Source: Neonectria sp. B-13
Taxonomy: Eukaryota; Ascomycota; Sordariomycetes; Hypocreales; Nectriaceae
NCBI GenBank assembly: GCA_002682825.1
Contig: NOKP01000002.1
Span: 2,635,063 to 2,699,062 of the forward strand
Length of the DNA: 64,000 nucleotides
Direction: 5' to 3'
Part shown: in pieces, positions 1 through 11,298 of the stretch
How the letters are laid out: each line of letters opens with the position of its first letter
Position numbering within the stretch: the first letter of the stretch is position 1
The notes under the pieces: generated by a model
What the model was told of the DNA's origin: nothing
Databases searched by the model: none
The model's input: the letters and a program-made list of their open reading frames with translations, nothing else
Translations under genes and position numbers: made by a program

Positions 1-1068
1 GAGAGGTAGCGGATGCCCATGAGGTAGCTCATGACGACGCCGCAGGAAACGGTAATGGACACGCCCAGGTCAAGGCGGGAGACGAAGCCAAGCTGGTAAA
101 CGGTGGCGAGGGCGGCGGACAGGCCGGCGAGGCAGAGCGGGTGGAAGACGAGGGCGACGGAGGCGCGCTGGCGCATCTGGGCGATGGAGTCGGCGACGAG
201 GCGCAGGCCCTCGACCTTGTCGCGGCGGGACTCGAGGACCTCGAGGGACAGCGGGGGGATGTCATTGTCGTCCTGGTCGAGGTCGAAGAGCATTGAGGCG
301 GCGGAGGTGGAAGCGGAGGAGGCGGCGAAGGGCGATGGCGACGGCGCGATGATGGGGGCGAAGGGGTTGGAGGGGCCGAGGCGCGGGGTGCTGGTGGCGG
401 AGGACATGGCGGAGTGGAGGACGAGGTTGGCGCGGAGGAAGGTGAAGAAAGCTGCACCGGAGAGTATGAAGTTAGCGACAGGTTTGCTTTGGTTGTTTTC
501 TGTGGAGATTGAAGAAAAGCCAAGGAGAATTGAGGTTGCGCGCCGTGTAAGCCGAGAGGCCATCACCACTGGCATGCGCTCCCAGATCGACCAAGACACG
601 CAACCAAAGGGCTTAGCTACCAAGAGCTGAATCCTCCCCAGGCTCGACTCAAGGCCCTTTCCAGGGCTCGTAACTCGACGATGAGAGGATCTAGGGTCTT
701 TACGAGGCTCGTGCCCTCAGTGGGCACGGCGGGCCAAGCGAGCTGACGACCCGACCAGGGTTGGATATTCGTTCCGGTGGCCCAGGTAACGAAAAAAAAA
801 ATCGGTCGTTACAGGGTCCCTTGGTTCATACCGAGCTTGTTTATGGATGGAGTCGCATGAAGGAACGGGAGAGGGAGAAACAAGAAAAAGAAAAAGAAAA
901 AGAAAGAGCAAAAGTAGCATAGGAAGGAAGAAGAGAACAAGAAGCATTCTTACCTGCGCTCGTCTTTAGTGCTGGCATGGCATTGACGCGGTCGACTAGA
1001 GGATTGGGATGGTAGGCGCTGAGATCGAGCTCGCGGATGGCCATATGGTGGTGGTGAGGGCCTTCCAT
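1..1068 (-). CDS. N-terminal part of a membrane protein, tentatively GNAT acetyltransferase-like (cut by left edge)
   Basis: The minus-strand frame is open from about 700 to base 1 and looks coding. From the ATG at 407 it reads a Pro/Ser-rich N-terminus (residues 1-38), an acidic stretch ending in PPLSLEVLESRRDKVEGL, a segment LVADSIAQMRQRASVALVFH, and two hydrophobic segments (about 84-107 and 113-134). The VADSIAQ..R motif beside paired membrane segments resembles fungal proteins annotated as membrane-anchored GNAT acetyltransferases. The catalytic domain would lie outside the window, so that call is tentative. A 115-nt upstream ORF (1068-954) ends at a consensus donor (GCAG|GTAAG). It is in phase with two acceptors further down (exon from 499 or 451), which would add a 38-residue N-terminus ending NAMPALKTSA. 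Other in-frame ATGs lie at 575 and 563. The pyrimidine-rich minus strand at 1370-1460 fits a promoter or leader upstream of 1068. That coding exists at 1-407 is fairly sure. Start and function are uncertain. Confidence 0.5.
882..906. repeat. (GAAAAA)n simple repeat
   Basis: About four copies of a GAAAAA hexamer. On the minus strand this is a T-rich tract inside the putative first intron of the left-edge gene. Confidence 0.8.
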
Positions 1069-4000
1069 CTTTGCGAGAGGGCGGTGGATAGAGTATGTGT
1101 ATGGCTGTATGCGTTGATATTATGGAGTAGGGAGGGATTCGGTAATAGTAAATAAATAATCAAAGTGTTTGAAGGTTTGAGAAAGAGGAAGCCAGCCTCG
1201 AAGAACGGGCGTCGAGAGGTAAGGTTGTCGACGACGGGCGACTGGAGGTAGCAGTGGTGGGGTATACTGTAGAGTAGAGGAGGGGGGTATCAAAGGACTG
1301 AAAAGGAACAAATAGAGTGCTTGGTATGTATATCGCGGGGGTGGTTGGCAGAGTAAATAGAGAGGCGAAGAAGATTATACAGGAATAGAGGAAGAGGAAG
1401 AAGACGGGGATGAGGCAGAGGAGCAGGAGGTCAAGATGAAGAGGACGAGGAGAGGAGGATGGTCGTCAGCATTATTCGAGCCTTGACCCAGTTGGACGGT
1501 CAGTGTGTCAGTGACCTGCGACCCAGGACGTTTTGATGGCGGCAGCGTCTTTTTTTCTCGTTCAGACCCTGGCCTTGTCCTGCTTGTCTTGGCCTTGCTG
1601 CCCTCCCCGGTCCTCCCTACAGGCTGGTTACAGGGCCATGCCATCCCTGGACTCGGCTGGCAGCCCTTGTTAGCTGGACTGGGCTCTTGCGGTGCAGCAG
1701 TCCCCACTGCCCGTCTCTCCACTGCAAACTAGCGATCCGTCGCTAGTTCGTGGGTTGGTTGGCGTTTGGGACTCGGTGGGTGGTGTGCACGCGCGCCGTC
1801 ACGGTGGGTATTTTGGCGTGGGTTGGTTGGGTGGCAACCTAAGGCGGGAAGGTTGGATTGGACGCCCGCAGCCGCTTTTCTCTCTCTGTTTTATTGTATT
1901 TCCGCTCGCTCGTCAGTGGGAATCGACTCAACGACATGACACGACCACGCCATTCTGTTCCCGGCTGGAAGCTTCCCTCTTCCGCGCCTTGATTCATTGG
2001 CAAACGGCGACCAGACTGTCGGATCCAGCTGCACGTCCATCCAAATCCCTACGCAAGAGTCACAGACTACCAAGTAGGTTGGTTGGTCCCAGTCAGCGTC
2101 TGCGTGACTATGAGGACTTTTCCCCAGTCCCCCGTCTACGACGCACAAGTCACGTTTACTATGTACCGTCCAGTTTGTCTTGTCTCGTGTGTGTGTGGGT
2201 GTGTGCGTTCCTCTCTTTGGAGACTGTCTGCCTGTCTTGTCTGCATCTCTCTCGCCTGCATCCTTATCTCCCATCGCACATCGACCAACCATCCTCCACA
2301 CCCCATCCCATGTTAGTTGGCTGCGAGATACACGCAGGCGGACGGCGTGAAGCCAAGGCCCATACTGTACTTCCACTTCAAAGTACACTATCGATACAGA
2401 GACCTCCTCGACACCTCAAGACAGATTCCAGCTCCAGCGCCAGCTCCAGCTCCTGCTCCAGCTCCAGCTTCATCCCCAGCTCCAGCCGCATGCGCACTCT
2501 AACAACATCAGGACAAACCCGCCTGTAAGTCGGTAAGCTAACAGGGGTCGAGGGTCGAGGGGTCGACGACTCAGGAGCCCAGGGTCGCGCGATGCAGAGG
2601 ATTTGGAAGCCCTCCAGCGGGGGTTAGCCGACCTCGAGTCCAGAAGCCGTTAGTTCTCCGCTGGCTTGACTTTTCGAGAGCCCGTAGCGTGGCCCCAACG
2701 CGCTCTGTTCCGGCGGCCGCGGCGTGACGGGTTCCCACTCAATATTTCCTTCTTCCTCGGATGAGACTGAGAGTCGACTGTCACTCACTGTCACTGTCAC
2801 TGTCAGCCATCAATCATCTTAACGGCAACGGGCTAACATATGTCTGTTGTCCGGGGAGCCGACTCCAGGAGCCAAGCCAAGAAACGCATGTGTGGGTGGG
2901 CTAACGTCCATCTGTTGGAAGGAGACGACGAAGTACATGTTCCTACATGGCACCGCATCGTGTGATAAGGCGCCATTAAACGAAGGCGCCCAATGAACCT
3001 ATCCACACGAGCCAGTTGTCGAGGTCGCTCCCGAGTCATCCCCAACGCCACGAGCTGTTCGACATAGACCGACGGGAAATGCGTTGACGGGCTCTTGGCA
3101 GCCAAGTCGAATGCAAGCTTGGTGTAGCGGCGCAGCCTGATCTTCCTTCAAAGCACTTACTCCCAGGGGGCCATGGAGTCCGGAAATGGTGGGCCAGTCT
3201 GGACCCGCGACGGCAACCGTCTCGTGCCCAACTGGGGATGGGGCCGCCGCTGAAAAGGGCCAGACCAACACTAACAAGGCCGAGAAGGCCAACAAAGAGA
3301 AGAGAAGGTGGGCACGCGAGAGCAGTTCCAGGCTAGCAGTTGCCTGGCTGGCTCTGGCACTGGCGCTCTCGGTCCTCGGAACCGTTCGTTTGCAACTCTT
3401 TGACGCCATCGCCTTTCACTCACGCATGGCATTAGCCTGAGCCTTGGAGCATTAGCATGGCGTGGACCCCTCACACGTCGTAGGATCTCGGTCCTTCAAG
3501 CTTGACCGCTGCTGCAGATTGCTGTATGTGGAAGTACTCAGCTCAGTACGACTCCGCATATCGAAGACGACGACAGCGACAGCGACGGTGACAGCTTGCG
3601 ACGACGATCCAGGACACGAATGGAAACTCAAGCAAAACCCCGCCGTGGCATCACCCTCACCCGCGACATGAGGATCCCAGATGCTGGCGGGCTCCACCGC
3701 TGACGTACCAGACACACGAATCCCGAGACATTTGACTCTTGACACAGACCGGGGATGCGCAAGGCCCAGTTCCCAACAGCCCCCCGTTGGCTGTGTGGCC
3801 GTGTGGCCGCCGTGTGGCCGCCGTGTGGGGGGCCGACCGACGGCCGAGCGAACGCATCGAACAGCAAACGCCTCTATCCAACCACGACGCACCAGTTGAC
3901 CAGCAACGTTGAAGCCCAGCTTTCCCAAGGCATATCCCGATCGTGCGGGATGGACCAGGGCCGCGCGGTCTCTAGCGACAACTAGCGACCAACGCCGTTT

Positions 4001-6212
4001 GTCCGTCTTTCGCTAACCTGCTGCCCGCCAGCCGCCACCACCGACCTAACTCCTGCACTTTGATGAAAGCCTCCCGTCGATTCGTCAATGCGTGCGGGGA
4101 GTCGCTTAACGACGCAGTAAGCGTACCAAATCTCGTCAATTTCATGGAGAGGAAGGGATGCAGCTTTTGCCTCGATAGCCGCCAGCTCCCCCTGTCCTCG
4201 CCTCCTCTCACTGGCCCGGACGAGTCCCCCAAGCGTGCATCTGCCCGTCAATGCGCCTGTCCTCAGCTCAAACGCTAAGGATGCGCTCTTGAAACGCTCA
4301 ACTGCGTGCTCCGTACATTGCCCTTCCCCGCTGCGTTTGACGATCAGCCGTGTTGCTGCACTGGCCAACTGTCTCCATCATCGAGTCGATCATGTTTGAC
4401 CATGTGCAGTAGCACGTCTGGGGTCGCGTTGAAGCTGCATGGACTGTTTGATGAGTCCGTTTCCTCTGCGCGTTGCTTTACGCTTAGCCTATCCGTACGT
4501 TCAAACACAAACAGGCGATGCTGAAAAGAGTTGGGGCAATTTGGGTTTGGTTGGGTGGCCGACCAGGAGATGATGCGAGCCACTATCATGCTAATAAGCA
4601 CGTCAGTCAAATGTCATGCTTGGCCAGCGTCCAACTCAATTCTTCACCAAGACGCTCTTGCCTCGGTTGACATCGCATTCCTGGCATTTCCCTCATTCCC
4701 ACGACATAGCTTACATCGCTTACATCGCTTGACCCTGCCATTTCTGATAAAGTCTGGCACTAACATGTCGATTCTTAATCCTCTTTGTTGATTTAGATAC
4801 TGAGACCGCTGCATAGCCCATGAAGTGATGGCTGAAGCTTCTCACGGGGGAGGCGGGCGAGAATCGTCCTGTCCACAATATGGAATGTTCCGACAGTCTT
4901 CCGGTCTCGCATTGGCGTCCCCAGCGGCCCGTTGTTGGGACTCGAGTGAATCCCCTAGTCTCGAGCCGCCGTACAAAGAGGCATTCAATCATGAACGTCG
5001 CCGAGAGCACCACCACCATGAGCGGGCCCTATCTGGCAACTGGAGCGGATACCTTCAGTACTGGGATATGCTACCTGGACCTAGCTGATCTAGCGAAATG
5101 GATGCCCGTAGTCGAATGACAGCTTCCCGGATACCAACGACACGGGCACGCATACCTTCACGTATTCCCTATGTCATCCTCTCTCGACATATCATGATGT
5201 GGCTTGGGAAGCACATCAGGTGACGCGCGGTAGACTTGGGTTCAACATCCGGGACGCTCATCAGTATGCCTGCCTTTGAAGTGCCACGAACAACTGCCGC
5301 TTGGTGCCAATTAATATGCAGTCATCTCTGTCTGCTGCTGTGAAAACCGTCCGGTAGTCCTGTCAACAGCTATCAATCACAACGCTCAAAAACTGCCGAT
5401 TGGCCCTGATGGCCGGATCCCAACGCTTCCGATGCTATCTCCAGCCACTAACCTGATACCGTTGATTTTTGAGCCTAATTCGACGGCTGTGCAGATTCTT
5501 TGAGATCACGCCTTACCTACTCTTTAAGGACTCACCTATCCAATTCAAAGGGCTGAGACTCATGGTGGATTGTAAGTGGTGCTTGACTTCGGTGGAGGCT
5601 CACTCATATTCCCAAATGAGGCGTGAGTTGATGACAGGCGCCAATCGGAGCCGGAGCCGGTCGATATACCGGCCAGATTTGGAATACAATCCGGCCCCAC
5701 TCACGGGTGCGGCCTCACCGTGTAAGAACACCGTGCAAGAACATGCACAGCAAACCGAACAAGCATGGTTTCGATCAACCAACTTCAATATCCAGCATGC
5801 ACGAGATATGTGATGACTCGGTATCGACGCGGCAGTAAAGGGTTCCGATGCTGGAAATAGTACACTCTCCAGACAGACAGAAATTGCCGAGATTCCCGCT
5901 CAACCGTTGTCCGCCACCAAACTAATCTACAAGAAGACTGCCTTGATACTTCGGTCAGATACTACGGACTTTCCATGTCTCGGAAAAGAGCTCGAAGAAG
6001 CATAACGTGTGTCGCTCATATGGCAAAACCAGAGGCTGAAATGGCGACTGATAGCGCCGATGCCATTGGGTGAACCCCGCAACTTGGGCGATCAGCCATT
6101 CCCAAAGTAACTCTGCGAGGTCAATACATAAAGAGCGAAATCCCAGATACAGGGAATATCATCCTCAGGGAAAAAGAAATACCAGCATAATTCGAATACC
6201 ACAGCAAACACC
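1069..6212. other. Gene-poor region with no recognised gene
   Basis: Overlapping ORFs of up to 278 codons exist on both strands, but none shows a domain, a consistent exon structure or a credible protein composition. They look like GC-rich chance ORFs. The right end (about 5900-6212) should hold the promoter and leader of the carbonic anhydrase gene. The left end (about 1100-1460) is purine-rich on the plus strand and probably holds the promoter and leader of the minus-strand gene at the left edge. A CCAGCT hexamer repeat lies at 2428-2486, and a short GTGTGGCCGCC tandem run lies near 3793-3830. Confidence 0.6.
2428..2486. repeat. (CCAGCT)n hexanucleotide repeat
   Basis: Imperfect CCAGCT/CCAGCG/CCTGCT units over about 60 bp in non-coding DNA. 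Confidence 0.8.
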
Positions 6213-6875
6213 ATGTCTGCCAAGTCCATTGTTCCAGAGTTCCAGGCCGCGAACCAGAAGTACGCGGCGTCCTTTACCAAGGGGGCCTTGCCATTACCTC
6301 CCGGCCGGTATGTCGACCCTCCACAACTTGGCCGATTGGCTGCCACCATCGCCCAACACCAAGATAACATAATCCTGCAGCAAGGTTGCAGTCGTGGCCT
6401 GCATGGACGCCCGGCTGGACCCTGCAAAGGCGCTGGGGCTTGAGGAGGGCGACGCACATGTGATCCGCAACGCCGGCGGCCGGGCCGTCGACGCACTCCG
6501 CTCCGTCGTTATCTCGCAGCAGCTTCTCGGGACCCGCGAGATAGTCGTCATCCACCATGTAAGGGAAAAAAGCCCTGCTCACGGAGTGCGCGAAGGAGAA
6601 TGGGGAACGAGGAACGAGGAACGGCACGCTGACTTTGTGGTTGCTAGACCGACTGTGGCATGCTCACCTTCTCTGACGTCGATCTCAAGTCGAAGATAAG
6701 AAAGGACCTGGGCGAAGACGCGGACCACATCGCATTCCTGCCCTTTCCGGACGTGAAACAGAGCGTCATCGACGACGTCGCCATCTTGAAGAAGAGCGCT
6801 CTTGTGCTCGATGTCCCTATCACGGGATTCATTTACGACGTCAAGACCGGCAAGACTGAACAGGTGGAGGCTTAA
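6213..6875 (+). CDS. Beta-class carbonic anhydrase
   Basis: Interconverts CO2 and bicarbonate in a zinc-dependent reaction. The model is join(6213..6307, 6381..6558, 6648..6875), giving 166 aa. Intron 1 is 73 bp (GTATGT..CAG) and intron 2 is 89 bp (GTAAGG..TAG), with phases consistent. After splicing the protein shows the beta-CA zinc and dyad motif CMDAR (Cys39, Asp41, Arg43) and the second zinc motif HHTDCG, read across intron 2 (His91 and Cys94). RNAGGR follows the first motif, as is usual. At 166 residues it belongs to the short cytosol-like beta-CA type without a long targeting extension, and no mitochondrial presequence is evident. It is convergent with the ABC transporter gene, whose stop is only about 260 bp away. 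The family call is firm. Cellular location is inferred only from the lack of a leader. Confidence 0.93.
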
Positions 6876-7135
6876 TGGATGTATAGGCACCGAGGTTGCT
6901 GTTAAACGAATCGCTAGTTGAGCGCGACCGTTTGATTACAGCACATAATTAATTGGTTTTATATACCCATACTTTTCTTTTGAAGAGTCGATGCCCTGAT
7001 TGACCACATTCAAGCTACTAGCAAGCCCAGTATCAGCCGGAAATATGTTCATGAACATTATCCGTCAGAGAAGCAGCTTAGGGAGGTCACAATGACTATT
7101 GTTGTGGTATTAAAATATAGAAGGCGTGCATCATG

Positions 7136-10100
7136 TTACCTTCGCAACCTGTGCCCAGCAACCATGCCTATGAACGCAATAATCCGATAAACGGTTCCAA
7201 TGGCCGCCAACACGCCGATATTGATCCATTTCCAGTCGAGGTGAAACCCCGTCACGTCGGCCGCAGCCTGGACGTTGAACAGATACTCGAACGGCGCCAC
7301 GAGCTGACCGAAGTATACCTCGGCCATCCAAACGCCTGGCGATGCCCGCCAGAGCCATTCGACGTGCCACCGCTTGACCTGCGACAGCGGCGGCGCGGCT
7401 CCGCACAGGATGCCCACGATGAGGCTAATCATGGTCGCAAAGAGCGGCGCGTCCTCCCTCCGGACGACCATGCTCACGCAGCTCGCTAGGCCGTAGATGC
7501 AGTAGAAGTACAGCAGGTTCACGAGGAAGGCGAGGGACCAGTCGATAATCGGCACAGAAAGTATGAGTATTATCGTGGTGAAGTGCAGGCATCCAAGAGC
7601 CATGCGAGGCAGGACGGAGATGATCTTGGCGAGGAAGTAGGCCACTCGAGAATGCCCAGCCTCGGCCTCTCGGCGATGCAGCAGCGTCTCCTCCGAGAAG
7701 CTCTTGACTCCTGGCGCGCCGGCTACCAGCCCGATGGCGATAGCCATGAGAAGAGCCAGCTCTGGCGCGGACCGGAAGTCCATGGCAGTTGACAGGACTC
7801 CGTACGGCTCATTGTACAGCCCGATGAAGAGCACGCCCTTTTTGGGGTTCTCAGCCAGTCCCAAGAGCCCACCAGCGAGTGTTGCCAGTCCCATCTCGGC
7901 GAAGAACGCGCCTTTTGCTCGGTATTGTTGGAGGAAGGCCCGGCGCAGGCAGAGCCATCCCTGTTTGACACGCGGAGCTCCACGCTTCTTGAGGGCTTGG
8001 TGTATCGTGTTGCCACCAATCATGGACACGGTGGTGTTTCGTTTGCTCATGTCTCCCTTGGACTTTTGCCAGTTTTCCCAGTTCGAAATCAGAGCCTCTT
8101 TGGAGATGTCGCCGCTCCGCTTGTAGTCTCGGCCGTTGCCGGTGATGATGTCGGTGATGATGTCGGCGTGATTGCTGTGCTCAGGGAAGTGGAAGCCCGC
8201 GTTCTCAAAGTAGGGCGTGGCCTCGACTTGAGATCCCTCGTAGATGGTCTGGCCGTTTCCAAGAAGGATCAGGTTGTCGAAGAGGTCGAATATCTCTGCA
8301 CGGGGCTGGTGGATGATGACGATGATTGAGATTCCAAGTCGCGCGATGGCCTTGAGCGTCCGCATAATGGACGACGCCGCCGTGGCGTCTAGACCGCTGG
8401 TGGGCTCGTCCAGGAAGATGGCCATTGGTGCTGCCGCCAACTCCATGCCGATACTGACCCTCTTCCTCTGTCCACCGCTGATGACAGGCTTCCCCACGCT
8501 TCCAACTACGGAGTCCCTCACGTGAGACAATTCCAAGCAGTCGATGACCGAATCAACGTGGGCCCTGATGTCAGCGTCCGACCAGGTTCGAGGCAGCCGA
8601 ATACGCGCAGAATGCACAATGTTTTCGAAGACGGTCAGCTCGGGCAGCACAACATCGTCCTGGGGCACGTAGCCCGTGAGTTTCTTGTACTGCTTCATCT
8701 TGCCAGGGATGTTGTTGACCGAGACAATGCCGCCAGTGTTACTTGTCTTTCCCATCAAAACGTTGACAAAAGTGGATTTTCCAGCACCAGAACCACCCAT
8801 CACGGCCACGAGGGATCCGCGCTCAATGGACCCCGTCACGTTCTGGAGAATCGGCCGAGGGCTGCCCTTGGGGTGAAAGACGAGATCAGCGTATCCAAAC
8901 GACAATCCAAAGTTGGTAGCATCAGTCGCCTTTCTCATGGATTCGATGAAAGCCCGGAGGTGTGGAGACAAACCGGCCTCTGCTTGAGACCTGTCAGTGT
9001 GGCTGGCACCCAGCATGTCGAAGGCTTCCTCAAATCCAGTCCAGTTGTCTTCGCTTGGCATGTATGTTGCATTCATCGGAACCATCTCCTGGTCGTTATC
9101 GTCCGAAAGCGCCTTGTATCCTGTGATGGTGGCTTTGACGCCACTCATGCCCTTATGGGGGGCCTTGTTCATGGCGCCGACATGTGCCCGAGAACTCGAT
9201 TGGAATCGCTGCCTGAATTTCAGGAAAAAGATGCCAGCCACCATGAGAGCGTCGATGATGATCAGGACGATGATGGGGATCAGGAAAAGCTGGTACGATG
9301 CGCCCTCAAGACACCGGCTCCCAAAACTGCAGGGAGTTGGCGTCGAGGCACCGGGCTGGCAGTACGAGCCCGCCGGACAACGGATCGTCTTCTTTCCCTT
9401 GAACTCGGGAGGACAGTACCACCCTGCCTGGCATACGACGGGCTCGAATGGCCCCATTGCCAGGTTCTTGCCATTGTAAGCGCAGACCTGCCCGGCTAGT
9501 CTCGCGACCTGGCACGCGGAGATAGGGGGACAGAACAAGGGCAGCGAGTTGATCGTGTTATTGGCACCTGATTCGATCAGCTTGGCTTGTTGTAAGCTTC
9601 ATACGGGGAACTTACACATAAATCCTTCACTACAGCCCTTGTCCAACCATGAATCCACGCCCTGCAGCTGCATGGGCATGGCTCCGGGTCTCCAACACGG
9701 GGTGGCAGCGATGGGGAGGTCGCTCTTGCTCATCTGGATGGCAGCTGTGTAGTATGTCGTGGAGAAGGCGGTGTTGTTCTTCCCCGTGCACGCCCGGTCA
9801 TAAACGCTGAGGTTCTTGTCGCTCTTCAAGGCTTGCAGAGACTTGGACTTGCGGTTCCAGGTCATGGGCTCGGCGGTATCCGGGCCATTGGAGTCGTCGT
9901 TGATGAACATGTCGACCTTGTCACCGCCGTGGGTCGTCTTGAACCATTTGCCCGTTGTTACCTCATAGACGCTCTGGGTTTGGTTCCCGATACACTGCCA
10001 AGCAGCGGTATCCTTCGCTGTGCCGGGGTCTGGCAATGTCTGCATGCCACACAGGCAGGCCTGGGAGTCGAGGAAGACGGGGCCGGGCAGCCTGGACTCC

Positions 10101-10159
10101 TGTGGGAGGAACGGGTCCTGCGGCACCACCGCCGGGTCGATAGAGTTCCTGGCCGTCAT
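7136..10159 (-). CDS. White/Adp1-type ABC transporter (ABCG half-transporter) with Cys-rich ectodomain
   Basis: ATP-driven membrane exporter of the ABCG half-size class. The model is join(10159..9616, 9567..7136) on the minus strand, 991 aa, with one 48-bp intron (GTAAGT..CAG). Residues 1 to about 270 are a Cys-rich, probably extracellular region ending in an EGF-like stretch (repeated C..G.YC.P). A first membrane segment lies at about 275-298. The nucleotide-binding domain follows: Walker A GGSGAGKST near 439-447, signature ISGGQRKRVSIG near 544-555 and Walker B IFLDEPTSGLD near 565-575. A C-terminal domain of about six membrane segments ends in HRLRR. This is the layout of yeast Adp1 and its filamentous homologues. 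No signal peptide follows the ATG at 10159, although the ectodomain seems to require one. An in-frame TGA sits just upstream, so a further 5' exon may be missing. The substrate is unknown. Confidence 0.92.
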
Positions 10160-11298
10160 TTTGAATCGTCGTCAGAGGCACGAAGCGAAGCTTGTCAGTG
10201 ACAGCAGCAGTGAACAATTTCGGGAGTGATATCTTCTTTATGTATCGCTATCTTGGCTTCCGAATCGGCCCCCACGTTTGAAGGAGACACACCTGCGCCC
10301 TCGGCCGGGACTTTGGGCTTCGGCTCCATCTGACATAACTTAGAATCAGCCTTGTTGGACAGGGAAGCGTCGATGAGAGTGCAAGACGGGGCCCCTGGGT
10401 TCGGCTAGGGCTGTGACATGGGCAAATATTGGTGGATGACGGGACCTCCAAAGTGAGCTGTGAGATTTTAGTGTTCCAAAGTCGTCCGCGCCGGAGCCTT
10501 TTCTCAGTTGGTAAGCCCATTTCGTTTCTGTGAAACCCCAGCCGACAGCCGACAGCCTCCGAGTTTGATCTTCGGATCCGTCGTAGACGAAAGGCGAATG
10601 GGACGAGATTGAGGCGGCGCAGGCGTCATGTCGTGAGGATCCTTCAATGTAGCTAGCCCTGCTCGTGCATCCACACCCTAGTCTAAGGCGCACACGCAAG
10701 TCCTTCCTTCCTGTCTGCGACTCAAAGCAGTTAGAGTGACGATATACTAAATATAAGAATGGAGAACTGGGCATTGCCTCGCCCAGCCATGTCGTTTGTT
10801 CTCACTGTGCCCGACCTGGAATGGGGTAAGGCTTTCCAGCTGAAGACAGGGCAGGGTTGGGAGAGCAACGAAATGGAGTCTTTTGTCTGAAGCTGGAAAA
10901 ATAGAACGGCCGTGATTTCCCAGGTCACGTAACCGAGACAATGACGGCTGGGTTGACTGCCGGCGGTGAACGACTTCATCCTACTTGTATTGCATATTTA
11001 AATACATGTATCTAATACTTGCAATTCTTGCTCTCCGCCAAGGTATAGGAATGTGTTGTACTTCCTCTTAGTACTCTCAAAGTCAGACCCAAACACAGCA
11101 TTAATTATTCTATCAATAGATCGCTCTCTGCGCTTTTGGCCTATTCATCCTAAATCTAGTGTCTCGGTGACCCGGACGCTTCTTCTATGTTTCCAATGCT
11201 TCAATTCTATCCTTTATTATCCCTCGAATACCATGCGCTCAGGTGGCATATCACGCCGTAAACAATCGCCATGTTTCCCACTGAAGTCTCGGAGGCCA
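10160..11298. other. Spacer between MFS 3' end and ABC transporter 5' end
   Basis: Contains the presumed promoter and leader of the ABC gene (right after 10160) and the 3' flank of the MFS gene, which is AT-richer near 10980-11260. I searched the minus strand upstream of 10159 for an exon encoding a signal peptide and found no convincing one. Confidence 0.5.

Noticed and set aside
1692..2528. 278-codon plus-strand ORF
   Set aside because: Composition is low-complexity (Ser/Cys/Pro-rich). It overlaps other ORFs on both strands and has no domain or plausible exon partner.
3186..3440. Short plus-strand ORF with one hydrophobic segment near its C-terminus
   Set aside because: A single Ala/Leu-rich segment in GC-rich DNA is easily produced by chance. 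No family resemblance or gene context.
8522..9499. 325-codon plus-strand ORF
   Set aside because: Antisense shadow of the ABC transporter nucleotide-binding domain.
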